This document shows positions 1 through 7,084 of a stretch of 64,000 nt of DNA, in pieces (the first letter of the stretch is position 1; every line of letters begins with the position of its first letter). The position numbers and the translations under genes were made by a program. The DNA is from Falsibacillus albus. Lineage in GTDB: Bacteria; Bacillota; Bacilli; Bacillales; DSM-25281. The stretch covers positions 248,001-312,000 of the forward strand of contig NZ_RCVZ01000002.1 in assembly GCF_003668575.1 (NCBI RefSeq). Reading direction: 5' to 3'. The notes beneath the pieces are model-generated. The model was not told where the DNA came from, did not search any database, and saw only the letters and a program-made list of their open reading frames with translations.

Positions 1-48
1 CGATTGCAGAAGCCATTGGACAGCATTTATAAAGAGTTTCTTGATTGA
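1..48 (+). other. 3' end of an upstream plus-strand gene, frame undecided
   Basis: The window opens just before an intrinsic terminator, so the first bases are probably the end of a plus-strand gene. Two frames are compatible: one stops at 30-32 (ending IAEAIGQHL), the other at 46-48 (ending YKEFLD). Nothing more can be decided from this fragment. Confidence 0.3.
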
Positions 49-50
49 CG

Positions 51-79
51 AAGTCCCCCAGTTCCCTTCTGGGGGACTT
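51..79 (+). terminator. Intrinsic terminator upstream of trpP
   Basis: An 11-bp perfect stem (51-61 with 69-79) with a 7-nt loop, ending in a short T run. It separates the upstream gene from trpP. Confidence 0.8.
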
Positions 80-116
80 TCATTTCTAGGAAAATTTGGT
101 CAGCACGATGATCCTA

Positions 117-143
117 TTCAAGGGACAGGATGTATGTTATACT
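117..143 (+). promoter_or_regulatory. Probable SigA promoter of trpP (extended -10)
   Basis: TATACT at 138-143 is preceded by TGT, giving an extended -10. The -35 is weak (TTCAAG at 117-122, 15-bp spacer). It places the transcript start near 150, so the whole TRAP target lies in the leader. Confidence 0.5.
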
Positions 144-168
144 ATAGACATTCTTTCGCTGCAGGCAA

Positions 169-228
169 GAGTGCACTGCAGGAAAGCATCAGTTAAGTAT
201 AGTCATAGATTAGAAGAGGAGAGTCGAG
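169..228 (+). promoter_or_regulatory. TRAP (MtrB) RNA-binding site over the trpP ribosome-binding site
   Basis: NAG triplets recur with 2-3 nt spacers: CAG 179, AAG 184, CAG 190, AAG 195, TAG 200, TAG 206, TAG 211, GAG 216, GAG 221 and GAG 226, with an outlying GAG at 169. The last triplets contain the Shine-Dalgarno and end 2 nt before the ATG. In B. subtilis, tryptophan-bound TRAP binds such (G/U)AG repeats and blocks trpP translation. The same regulation is inferred here. Confidence 0.82.
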
Positions 229-230
229 AT

Positions 231-749
231 ATGAAGACAAAAACATTAGTAGCCCTTTCCTTGATTGTCGGGATAGGCGCAGTATTGCACACAATCATTC
301 CAGGGATCGTCTTTGGTCTGAAGCCGGATATGATGCTTAGCATGATGTTCCTAGGCATTCTTTTATTCCCGGAAAAGAAAAACGTATTACTTTTGGGGGC
401 TGTCACTGGAATCATTTCCGGATTGACTTCCACATTTCCAGGAGGATTCATTCCGAATGTCATTGATAAGCTCATTACTTCTTTTACCTTTTTCTTCGTT
501 TATACAGCATTGGTGAAGAAGTCTAATTCTATAAAAGCTGCTACGGCCCTTACAAGTTTAGGCACCATTTTATCAGGATTCATTTTCCTTACGTCTGCAT
601 ACTTCATTGTAGGTTTGCCTGATTCCTTTGTCCTGTTGTTCGGAATGGGAGTACTGCCAGCAGCGGTAATGAACGGCATCGTCATGTTCATCATCTACCC
701 TGTCGTTCAAAACATTTTAAGAAGAACCCAAATTGCAGAAAATATATAA
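231..749 (+). CDS. trpP: Tryptophan transporter TrpP
   Basis: 172-aa, very hydrophobic protein with about five or six membrane segments and no soluble domain. It matches the TrpP (YhaG) family of tryptophan importers in length, in its start (MKTKTLVALSLIVGIGA) and in the GGFIPNVIDK loop. The ATG at 231 was chosen because an AGAGGAGAG ribosome-binding site lies 7-8 nt upstream; the frame is open further upstream but without signals. The gene is monocistronic between two intrinsic terminators. NAG triplets over the start site indicate TRAP control by tryptophan. It sits next to yhaH and scoC as in B. subtilis. Confidence 0.9.
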   Translation: MKTKTLVALSLIVGIGAVLHTIIPGIVFGLKPDMMLSMMFLGILLFPEKKNVLLLGAVTGIISGLTSTFPGGFIPNVIDKLITSFTFFFVYTALVKKSNSIKAATALTSLGTILSGFIFLTSAYFIVGLPDSFVLLFGMGVLPAAVMNGIVMFIIYPVVQNILRRTQIAENI

Positions 750-778
750 AAAGAGGCGACCACCGAGTCGCCTCTTTT
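748..778 (+). terminator. Intrinsic terminator of trpP
   Basis: A 12-bp stem (AAAAGAGGCGAC with GTCGCCTCTTTT) and a 6-nt loop right after the trpP stop codon. Confidence 0.9.
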
Positions 779-978
779 ATTTTGTATGCAAAAGGAAGAA
801 AATATACTCTGTAAATCCCTTGATGTGGTGATTCTTTTGCTTTTTCATATCGATTACTTTGTGTCTGGATCATATGATTGTCCTATCCGCTGCAGACATT
901 TGCTATCCGATCCCTTTTTCCTTAGCGGATTCTCTACTTTAATACTGTAGGCACAAGCGAAAACAAAGGTAGCGTGTG
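779..978. other. Non-coding spacer with a small inverted motif
   Basis: No open frame has a ribosome-binding site. Between about 880 and 935 ATCCGCT/AGCGGAT units occur in both orientations. This may be a worn repeat remnant. Confidence 0.4.
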
Positions 979-1159
979 TTGATTTTCACGGAAGGACGCC
1001 CGCTTTCCGAGGGGCCTCACACGAAGTGAGGTCGTTCGATGTTGGCACACGACGTGCCGAACTTAATCGAACATCCACCCAACCTCTCCTCCCTACGCTG
1101 CGGGGTCTCACCTTGCCCGCTGATCCCTCAGGAGTCTCGCATCTTCCGTTACAATCAAC
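979..1159 (+). repeat. GTTGATT...AATCAAC interspersed repeat, copy A
   Basis: Begins GTTGATT and ends AATCAAC, the inverted ends shared by copies at 5665, 29528 and 51656. It carries the internal landmarks CGCTTTCCGAGG, GAGGTCGTTCGATG, GGGGTCTCACC and GAGTCTCGC. Relative to copies at 11405 and 29528 it lacks the apical part of an internal stem: GTTGGCAC runs almost straight into GTGCCGAA. A conserved trailer (AACAACAATCTTTG) follows at 1192-1218. Non-coding. Confidence 0.85.
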
Positions 1160-1242
1160 AACGGAAATGAATTCTAACAGAATAACTTTTGAAAACAACA
1201 ATCTTTGAAAAAGCAGCCATTCCAATGGCATCGCCTCTTTTT

Positions 1243-1446
1243 TTAATTGACAATCAATGAAAGCAATAATCCTAATATCAATACGATGATTCCTCCCGCT
1301 CCGAGCACTCCCGCTCTTTTCTTCATGAGATTTTTCGGTGGATAGATCCCCGGCCGCTTTATGGCTATCAAATAATGAAACGTCCCAAAAAATAGTACTG
1401 CACTTATTGCATAAAAACAAAAGATGACTCCGCTCACCTTCCCCAC
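1243..1446 (-). CDS. Small two-helix membrane protein, unknown function
   Basis: 67 codons from a GTG at 1446, or 64 codons from a second GTG at 1437, which is better spaced from an AGAGGGGTGGGG ribosome-binding site. It predicts an N-terminal hydrophobic helix, a basic middle (PPKNLMKKRAG) and a C-terminal helix (GIIVLILGLLLSLIV). I do not recognise a family. It has its own transcription unit, divergent from the YtxH-like gene. The compositional layout of a small inner-membrane protein supports its reality. Confidence 0.6.
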   Translation of the reverse strand: MGKVSGVIFCFYAISAVLFFGTFHYLIAIKRPGIYPPKNLMKKRAGVLGAGGIIVLILGLLLSLIVN

Positions 1447-1592
1447 CCCTCTAGCACAATACGCTTACTAAATATCTATGCGAAGACCATCCAAAATATC
1501 TATAAATTCCTTGTTCCTCCCTTCGCGGAAACTTGCAGGAATTAATGAAAACGTGTAGAAATAGAATAAACAAATACTATAGGAGTGACGCA

Positions 1593-1970
1593 ATGAATAA
1601 AAAAATTTTTTCATATGGACTATTGTTTGGAACAGCTATTGGCGCCGTATCCGCACTATTGTCTGCACCATCTTCAGGCAAAGAGCTCCGCACCCAGCTG
1701 CAGGAGTCCGGAGATGAATGGCTGAATACGCTCAAGGAAATCAAAGTCAATGTTCAAGGCTTAAAAGACTCCGTTGCAAAGGTTTCAAAGGAAGGTAAGG
1801 ATACAATCCTTCAGTTAACTTCCGATATTAAAGAAATCGTCCAGCAATGGCAGCTGGATTCAAAGCCTAATAAAGATCAGTTAAAATTGGAAATTGCAGA
1901 AATTCAGCAAACCATAGCAGAACTGGAATCTGAAATCCATAAATCAGATAAAACCACAGTTTCATCCTGA
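1593..1970 (+). CDS. yhaH: YtxH-domain protein YhaH
   Basis: 125 aa, starting at the ATG after AGGAGTGACGCA. Residues 5-25 form a glycine/alanine-rich membrane segment followed by the SAPSSGKELR turn typical of YtxH-family proteins. The rest is a charged coiled helix (about 30-120) with a Gln/Glu-rich end. YtxH proteins are general-stress membrane-anchored proteins without known enzymatic activity. Position between trpP and scoC matches B. subtilis yhaH. A strong terminator follows. Confidence 0.85.
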   Translation: MNKKIFSYGLLFGTAIGAVSALLSAPSSGKELRTQLQESGDEWLNTLKEIKVNVQGLKDSVAKVSKEGKDTILQLTSDIKEIVQQWQLDSKPNKDQLKLEIAEIQQTIAELESEIHKSDKTTVSS

Positions 1971-1980
1971 TATAGTAAAG

Positions 1981-2015
1981 GCCGTCCCACAATTTTTAAA
2001 TGGGACGGCTTTTTT
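1981..2015 (+). terminator. Intrinsic terminator of yhaH
   Basis: GCCGTCCCA (1981-1989) pairs with TGGGACGGC (2001-2009), followed by eight T. Confidence 0.92.
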
Positions 2016-2279
2016 TTACCATTTACTTTTTCACACAAGCATTCCTCTTACAACTTGTTCAGTTCCTGCATTACTTTTTTATATGATGCAATCCCATAAT
2101 TTCTTAAAAACATCGTCTTTTTTTCGTTGAAAATTCATTATTTCAAAAAATTTTGTAAATTTACATCTTTATTAATTTTTGTTTTATTGGCATAATAATA
2201 TGTAAGGGCTTCCTAAAAGAGCGATTTCTTTCCTATTACCAAAAGAAAGAAAAAATACATAGATAAGTAGGTGAATGAA

Positions 2280-2855
2280 ATGACAGAAACTCCATTTTCC
2301 ATGAAAGAAGCGATGCTGTTCAGCCAGCGTATTGCCCAACTAAGCAAGGCATTATGGAAATCCATAGAAAAAGATTGGCAGCAATGGATTAAACCTTACA
2401 ATCTCAATATCAATGAACATCACATTTTATGGATTGCCTACCACCTTAAAGGAGCGTCCATCTCTGATGTGGCTAAATTCGGTGTCATGCACGTATCCAC
2501 CGCATTTAATTTTTCGAAGAAGCTTGAGGAAAGAAATCTCTTAAGATTTTCCAAGAAAGAGAATGATAAGCGAAACACCTATGTCGAACTAACCGAACAA
2601 GGTGAAGAAATTCTATTAAACTCGATGAAAAACTATAAGCCCACAGATAATATTGTCTTCAAGGGGGCCATGCCTTTAAGAGATCTCTATGGAAAATTCC
2701 CGGAAATCATTGAAATGATGACAATCGTAAAAAATATTTATGGCGATGATTTCATGGAAATCTTTGAGAAATCTTTTAATAACTTCGAAACTGATTTTAT
2801 TGAGGAAAAGGGACAGATAATAAAAATATCGGAAGAAGTGAAAGAAACCATATAA
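2280..2855 (+). CDS. scoC: Transition-state regulator ScoC (Hpr), MarR family
   Basis: 191 aa. The near-invariant Hpr block [15 protein letters not shown] at about 28-42 and [12 protein letters not shown] just after it, followed by a MarR-type winged helix (about 55-115) with [17 protein letters not shown] as recognition region and NDKRNTYV in the wing, make the assignment firm. ScoC represses extracellular protease, motility and sporulation-associated genes as a dimer. A GTG at 2271 is also in frame, but AGGTG at 2269-2273 is correctly spaced only for the ATG at 2280. It ends 3 nt before the convergent yhaI, with no terminator between. Confidence 0.93.
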   Translation: MTETPFSMKEAMLFSQRIAQLSKALWKSIEKDWQQWIKPYNLNINEHHILWIAYHLKGASISDVAKFGVMHVSTAFNFSKKLEERNLLRFSKKENDKRNTYVELTEQGEEILLNSMKNYKPTDNIVFKGAMPLRDLYGKFPEIIEMMTIVKNIYGDDFMEIFEKSFNNFETDFIEEKGQIIKISEEVKETI

Positions 2856-2858
2856 TAT

Positions 2859-3188
2859 CTATATGTTTTGCTCCAATAGAAGCATCAGTTCTTCATAAAG
2901 CTTTTGTTTTTTGCAGGCATCGATCACTTCTGCGGGCTCTAACTGAGAATGAAGCCTTTCATTGAATTTTTTAAAAAGCGGAGAATAAAAAACAAATCCT
3001 TCCGCTTTTTGTTCTTTCAGCTCTTTGTTCAGCTCTTCACATAATCTGTGGAAGTCCATTACATCTTGCTCCGACAAATTCTTTTCAATGATTAATTGGT
3101 CAAATTCAAAACCTTTCGGTGACATCATTTTCAATAAAAGCTTTTGTTGAAATTCGAGCTTTTCAATCCTTTCAAGCAGCAATTTCAT
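2859..3188 (-). CDS. yhaI: DUF1878-family protein YhaI
   Basis: 109 aa from the ATG at 3188, preceded by AAAGGAA. An upstream in-frame ATG at 3239 lacks a ribosome-binding site. The protein is all-helical and charged: an N-terminal coiled segment (LLLERIEKLEFQQKLLLKMM), then FDQLIIEKNLSEQDVMDFHRL, and a C-terminal helical region with EVIDACKKQKLYEELM. This matches the YhaI/DUF1878 family found beside scoC in bacilli. Function unknown. Convergent with scoC, so transcripts overlap. Confidence 0.8.
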   Translation of the reverse strand: MKLLLERIEKLEFQQKLLLKMMSPKGFEFDQLIIEKNLSEQDVMDFHRLCEELNKELKEQKAEGFVFYSPLFKKFNERLHSQLEPAEVIDACKKQKLYEELMLLLEQNI

Positions 3189-3402
3189 TTCATCACGTTC
3201 CTTTACTTCATAATATTCCGCTGTTCGTTTTAATGACATGATATAATAATATCACTCATTTTTTATATTGGATAACATAATTCATTCAAACGATGAAACC
3301 TGAAATTTCTCCAATATCCAAAGATCTGATGCCATAACTCTATCTTTTTTGAAAAAAATTTGGTATCGTTATCGGTAGAGGAGATAAAGGGGAGGGGTTA
3401 AG

Positions 3403-3582
3403 ATGATCTCCGCTTTTGTAGTTCTAGCGATATTTATTTTATATTTCATTAACACCTTAACTAATTCTTTATGTGTTCAGAAGGAAATCCCTGAAGATAA
3501 GCAAGGAAAGGTGTTCCGGACGATTAATATATTGATAACCATACTACTCGTATCATCTTATGTAGAAATTTTGTTCGCATAA
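3403..3582 (+). CDS. Small membrane protein, 59 aa, unknown
   Basis: ATG at 3403 follows an excellent ribosome-binding site (AAAGGGGAGGGG). The product has two hydrophobic helices (about 3-18 and 41-57) separated by a polar loop with KEIPEDKQGKVFR. I recognise no family. A strong terminator directly follows, so this is a complete small transcription unit between yhaI and the YjcZ-like genes. Confidence 0.7.
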   Translation: MISAFVVLAIFILYFINTLTNSLCVQKEIPEDKQGKVFRTINILITILLVSSYVEILFA

Positions 3583-3612
3583 TCGAATCGGCCTGCTGTA
3601 TACATAGCTAAG

Positions 3613-3645
3613 AGAGACAGACTCGAATGAGTCTGTCTCTTTTTC
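3613..3645 (+). terminator. Intrinsic terminator
   Basis: AGAGACAGACTC (3613-3624) and GAGTCTGTCTCT (3629-3640) form a perfect 12-bp stem with a 4-nt loop and T tail. Confidence 0.92.
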
Positions 3646-3659
3646 AGCTGCTGGAATGA

Positions 3660-3746
3660 TTAGTAAAGCCAAGAAGCTCCGATGATGATAAGTAGGATAA
3701 AAAGAACCACTAATAGCGCAAAACCGCTGTTATATCCGCAAGTCAT
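3660..3746 (-). CDS. YjcZ-family sporulation microprotein
   Basis: 28 aa (MTCGYNSGFALLVVLFILL...). A short Gly/Asn/Tyr head is followed by the hallmark hydrophobic helix [18 protein letters not shown]. An AGGTGG ribosome-binding site lies 8 nt upstream. YjcZ-type proteins are tiny single-pass membrane proteins often made during sporulation. First of three such genes in a row here; a fourth is at 63816. Confidence 0.8.
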   Translation of the reverse strand: MTCGYNSGFALLVVLFILLIIIGASWLY

Positions 3747-3812
3747 GAACGTTTGCCACCTTTCATTGTGGAACATAAGGCGATACCATGCCTTATGTTC
3801 CATGATTTTATA

Positions 3813-3893
3813 TTACAGCCAAGCTGCACCTACGATAATTAACAAGATGAACAACACTACGATTAAAGCGAAGCCGCCACCGTACGCACCCAT
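3813..3893 (-). CDS. YjcZ-family sporulation microprotein
   Basis: 26 aa. [18 protein letters not shown] leads into a hydrophobic helix ending GAAWL. The ribosome-binding site AAAGGAGGTGG is very strong. Helix sequence is nearly the same as in the genes at 3660 and 4056, implying local duplication. Confidence 0.82.
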   Translation of the reverse strand: MGAYGGGFALIVVLFILLIIVGAAWL

Positions 3894-4055
3894 ATGTTCC
3901 ACCTCCTTTAAAAGGACTAAAATATACTATTCATTTCGATGAAAGAACGTTTAGGCATTCATCATATTTTTTCAAAAAATCGAGATTTCCATCTATATAG
4001 AGCCAAGAATATTAACAATCCCCCTGCCCAGACAGGGACTATTTACTTAATTTTC

Positions 4056-4142
4056 TTAACAAATATAAGCGGAACCTACGATAATCAATAAAATAAACAG
4101 CACAACCAGCAATGCAAATCCTGAATTAAAACCAGCACCCAT
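4056..4142 (-). CDS. YjcZ-family sporulation microprotein
   Basis: 28 aa. MGAGFNSGFALLVVLFILL precedes a helix ending GSAYIC. The ribosome-binding site is AAAAGGAGGTAA. Divergent from prsA. Same family as the two upstream paralogues; the terminal Cys is unusual among the four copies. Confidence 0.82.
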   Translation of the reverse strand: MGAGFNSGFALLVVLFILLIIVGSAYIC

Positions 4143-4325
4143 GGTCAATTACCTCCTTTTCTCTTCAAATTATCTTATGAAAATTGTGTGACAATTGGGT
4201 TGATTCAAATGCCCATTTTTACCAAAAGTCTCTGATAAATGTTTTTTTTCTGAATCGATTTGTGATATAGTATGTTTTGTGGATTTGTACAACCCACGAC
4301 ATTTTTATATTGGGAGTTGTTCAGC

Positions 4326-5288
4326 ATGAAAAAATGGATTTTATCCCTTTCATTAGCTGCCGGAGTAATTGGCCTGGCTGGCTGCAGTGGAAACGGCGGG
4401 GGCAGCGATGTTGTTGCCAAGACTGATGCAGGGAACATTACAAAAGATCAATTATATGAAGCAATGAAAGATAAATACGGTGAACAAGCACTTCAACAAT
4501 TAGTATTTGAAAAAGTCTTATCTGACAAGTACAAAGTTACTGATAAAGAAGTCGACCAAAAAATCAACAAGATCAAAGATCAGTTAGGTCCAAATTTCGA
4601 ACAAGCTCTTCAACAATATGGATACAAAAATGAAAAAGACCTTCGAGAAACATTGAAGATCGGCCTTTTACAGGAAAAAGCGGCAACTAAAGATGTTAAA
4701 GTTACCGACAAAGAATTGAAAAAGGCATATGACGATTATCAGCCTGAAATCAAGGCAAGCCACATTTTAGTCGATGATGAAAAAACAGCTAATGAAATAG
4801 AAACGAAATTGAAAAATGGCGAAAAATTTGCTGATTTGGCGAAGAAATATTCCAAAGACACAGGTTCAGCGAAAAACGGCGGAGACCTAGGCTGGTTTGG
4901 CCAAGGAAAAATGGATCCAACGTTTGAAAAAGCCGCTTATGCCTTAAAAGTCGGCGAAGTAAGCAAACCTGTCAAAACACAGTATGGCTACCATATCATT
5001 AAATTGACTGATAAGAAGAAGAAGAAATCATTTGATGATATGAAGAAAGAGCTGACTGAACAAGTTAAAGCTTCAAAAGTCGATCAAACCAAGATTCAAG
5101 AAGCCATGAAAAATGAAATCAAAAAAGCGGATCTAAAAGTGGAAGACAAGGATTTAAAATCCACTTTCGATCAATTATTGAATAGCCAGCCTTCTTCTGG
5201 TGCAAGTGCGGACGGAAGCAATGGCTCAGCAACTGGAGCCGATTCCAGTTCAAATCAATCCTCTGACCAATCAAGCGATCAGAAATAA
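4326..5288 (+). CDS. prsA: Foldase lipoprotein PrsA (peptidyl-prolyl isomerase)
   Basis: 320 aa. A lipoprotein signal (lipobox LAGC, acylated Cys20) anchors it outside the membrane. A SurA-like helical N domain (about 30-135) is followed by a parvulin-type PPIase domain (about 142-230: IKASHILVDDE, KKYSKDTGSAKNGGDLGWF, GYHIIKLTDK). The C-terminal helix ends in a Ser/Gln/Asp low-complexity tail (about 285-320). PrsA helps secreted proteins fold after Sec export. The ATG at 4326 follows GGGAG; upstream codons in frame lack signals. Monocistronic, with a strong terminator. Confidence 0.95.
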   Translation: MKKWILSLSLAAGVIGLAGCSGNGGGSDVVAKTDAGNITKDQLYEAMKDKYGEQALQQLVFEKVLSDKYKVTDKEVDQKINKIKDQLGPNFEQALQQYGYKNEKDLRETLKIGLLQEKAATKDVKVTDKELKKAYDDYQPEIKASHILVDDEKTANEIETKLKNGEKFADLAKKYSKDTGSAKNGGDLGWFGQGKMDPTFEKAAYALKVGEVSKPVKTQYGYHIIKLTDKKKKKSFDDMKKELTEQVKASKVDQTKIQEAMKNEIKKADLKVEDKDLKSTFDQLLNSQPSSGASADGSNGSATGADSSSNQSSDQSSDQK

Positions 5289-5293
5289 ACATG

Positions 5294-5328
5294 AAAAAGC
5301 ATGAAGGATCTTATCCTTCATGCTTTTT
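5294..5328 (+). terminator. Intrinsic terminator of prsA (bidirectional)
   Basis: AAAAAGCATGAAGGA pairs with TCCTTCATGCTTTTTT. The A/T flanks let it also serve yhaL on the minus strand. Confidence 0.92.
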
Positions 5329-5334
5329 TGCATT

Positions 5335-5520
5335 TCATGCCCCATCCTTCAGTTGTTTCCTCATTTCCCTTTCCTTTTCCATTCTTTCAATGTAGATTTC
5401 GCCTTCTTTTTCAAGCCATTCCTGTTCTTCTTCCCGGTCTTCCTTTGCGCTTTTTACTGACATGAACGCACTGAATAGAATTCCTGCTGCAACGAAATAT
5501 ATCCAAATAGGCAGTTCCAT
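5335..5520 (-). CDS. yhaL: Sporulation protein YhaL
   Basis: 61 aa: an N-terminal membrane helix (about 3-21, LPIWIYFVAAGILFSAF) and a highly charged Glu/Arg/Lys coiled tail (EDREEEQEWLEKEGE). Length, layout and the position between prsA and yhaM match YhaL, a sporulation-associated membrane protein of unknown mechanism. AGGAGG lies 8 nt before the ATG. Confidence 0.82.
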   Translation of the reverse strand: MELPIWIYFVAAGILFSAFMSVKSAKEDREEEQEWLEKEGEIYIERMEKEREMRKQLKDGA

Positions 5521-5664
5521 TTCTCAATCCTCCTGAATTCTTTACTTATCACCACTCTATGCTTGTCTAAATGGATGTATGCACAAAATATGCTTTCAAA
5601 AAAATCAGAGGCGATTTTCAATTGAATTTTTAGTAAACTTAGTTGATATTCATTAAGTTGTATA

Positions 5665-5862
5665 GTTGATTTCCGCTGCGGGGTCTCACCTGTCTAGCTC
5701 TGGGGCTTAGGGGCCCGAGGTCATAAGCAGATTCTGTCAAAAAAACAAAGGACCCCTTTCCCTCAGATTCGGCTTATGCTTGTCGCCCCTAGGCAAAGCC
5801 CCGCCGCTTTTCTAACTGTCCCGCTAATCCCACCGGAGTCTTCGTCTTGCACTCCAATCAAC
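5665..5862 (+). repeat. GTTGATT...AATCAAC repeat, copy B, carrying a nested second repeat
   Basis: Left end GTTGATTTCCGCTGCGGGG, right part CCCGCTAATCCCACCGGAGTC and terminal CCAATCAAC. The middle (about 5692-5815) differs from other copies. It has its own inverted ends (AGCTCTGGGGC...GCAAAGCCCCG) and internal GGTCATAAGC with GGCTTATGC, so it looks like a second element inserted into the first. Confidence 0.75.
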
Positions 5863-5920
5863 AGCTGGAAACGCTCTAATATCAACGCCAAGCTTTAACA
5901 GAGCACGTAAAAATAGCTAT

Positions 5921-5990
5921 ATTGAAGAAGAAACTTTGCTTAAACGATCCCGCTTTATTTGCTAAAGCAACGAAGTATAAGAAAAGAGCC
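5921..5990 (+). repeat. Repeat trailer with TTTGCTTAAAC and AAAGCAACGAAGTAT
   Basis: The block GAAACTTTGCTTAAACGATC, then CTAAAGCAACGAAGTATAAG and AAAAGAGCC, recurs nearly identically on the minus strand at 63601-63664. Its right half also recurs at 52771-52820. Here it lies directly downstream of repeat copy B. Confidence 0.75.
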
Positions 5991-5996
5991 TAAATA

Positions 5997-6022
5997 AAAA
6001 AGGGAATCCGATTCCCCTTCTT
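5997..6022 (-). terminator. Intrinsic terminator of yhaM
   Basis: GGGAATC and GATTCCC separated by 2-3 nt, followed on the minus strand by a run of T. Confidence 0.7.
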
Positions 6023-6062
6023 AGAGTGTCATGGATTCCCTTATTACCATTGCTTTGCTGAT

Positions 6063-7007
6063 TTACTTATGAAAAGTTGGTTTATAGAACGATCTGTTCT
6101 CCAATGCGAATACTCGCTCGGAGAATTCACCTGGCTTGACTCTTTCCAGTGCACGGTCAAGCATGTTCATTTTTGCATCAAGATTATCAATATAATGAAG
6201 AATTTCGGCTTCTTTGATCATTGGAGGCTTCGGACTTCCCCATTCCGGCTTTCCATGGTGGGAAAGGACCAAATGCTGCAGGACGACAATTTCCTCTCCG
6301 TTTATCCCGAGCTCTTCCGCTGCTTTTCCAATTTCATTGATCATGATAGTGATGTGTCCGAGCAGGTTTCCCTCAATCGTATAAGTCGTCGAGATGGGAC
6401 CGGACAATTCAATTACTTTTCCTAAATCATGCAAGATGATTCCGGCATATAATAAATCCTTGTCCAATGATGGATAAAGGCCAGCAATCGCTTTGGCCAA
6501 ATCAAGCATGGAAACGACATGATATGCGAGCCCGGAAATGAACTCATGATGATTTTTGGTTGCCGCCGGATACTCCATGAATTCAGTTTGGTATTTTTTT
6601 AGCAAGTACCTAGTAACGCGTTGAATATTTGGGTTTTTCATTTCAAAAATATATTGTGTGACCTTGCTATTGATCTCATCTTTGCTGACCGGGGCGGTTT
6701 CAAGGAAATCCGAAATTTCCATTCCATCCACCGCAGTAGCCGGACGAATCTGGCGAATCTTAAGCTGCTGGCGTCCACGATAATTTTGAAGATCGCCATT
6801 TACCCTGACAATAGTTTGAGCTTGATACATCTTTTCGTCTTCATCCGATGCATCCCAAAGTTTTGCCTCGATATCGCCTGATTTATCCTGCAGAATCAGG
6901 GTCAAAAACGGTTTGCCATTGCTGGCTGTCGCTTTTGTTGAAGTTTTAATCAATAAATAAAGATCGACTTGATCTCCAATATCGTAATGAAGTACACCTC
7001 TTGTCAT
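6063..7007 (-). CDS. yhaM: 3'-5' exoribonuclease YhaM
   Basis: 314 aa from the ATG at 7007 ([11 protein letters not shown]), 8 nt after GGAGG. That gives the length I recall for B. subtilis YhaM; an adjacent ATG at 7010 and a further upstream start are less well placed. An OB-fold nucleic-acid-binding domain (about 10-92) precedes an HD domain with H163 and HDLGK (193-197). YhaM degrades RNA and single-stranded DNA 3' to 5' and helps mRNA turnover. The HD metal ligands are intact. It is the last of a yhaO-yhaN-yhaM gene run. Confidence 0.92.
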   Translation of the reverse strand: MTRGVLHYDIGDQVDLYLLIKTSTKATASNGKPFLTLILQDKSGDIEAKLWDASDEDEKMYQAQTIVRVNGDLQNYRGRQQLKIRQIRPATAVDGMEISDFLETAPVSKDEINSKVTQYIFEMKNPNIQRVTRYLLKKYQTEFMEYPAATKNHHEFISGLAYHVVSMLDLAKAIAGLYPSLDKDLLYAGIILHDLGKVIELSGPISTTYTIEGNLLGHITIMINEIGKAAEELGINGEEIVVLQHLVLSHHGKPEWGSPKPPMIKEAEILHYIDNLDAKMNMLDRALERVKPGEFSERVFALENRSFYKPTFHK

Positions 7008-7084
7008 CATCCATACCTCCGAATTTTCCTTTATGGAAAGTATATCATACATCCTTCTGATGGTGGAATCATCACCTTCTCAGC

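Noticed and set aside
986-1420. 144-codon minus-strand frame
   Set aside because: Runs through repeat copy A and overlaps the better-supported 67-codon membrane protein gene in another frame.
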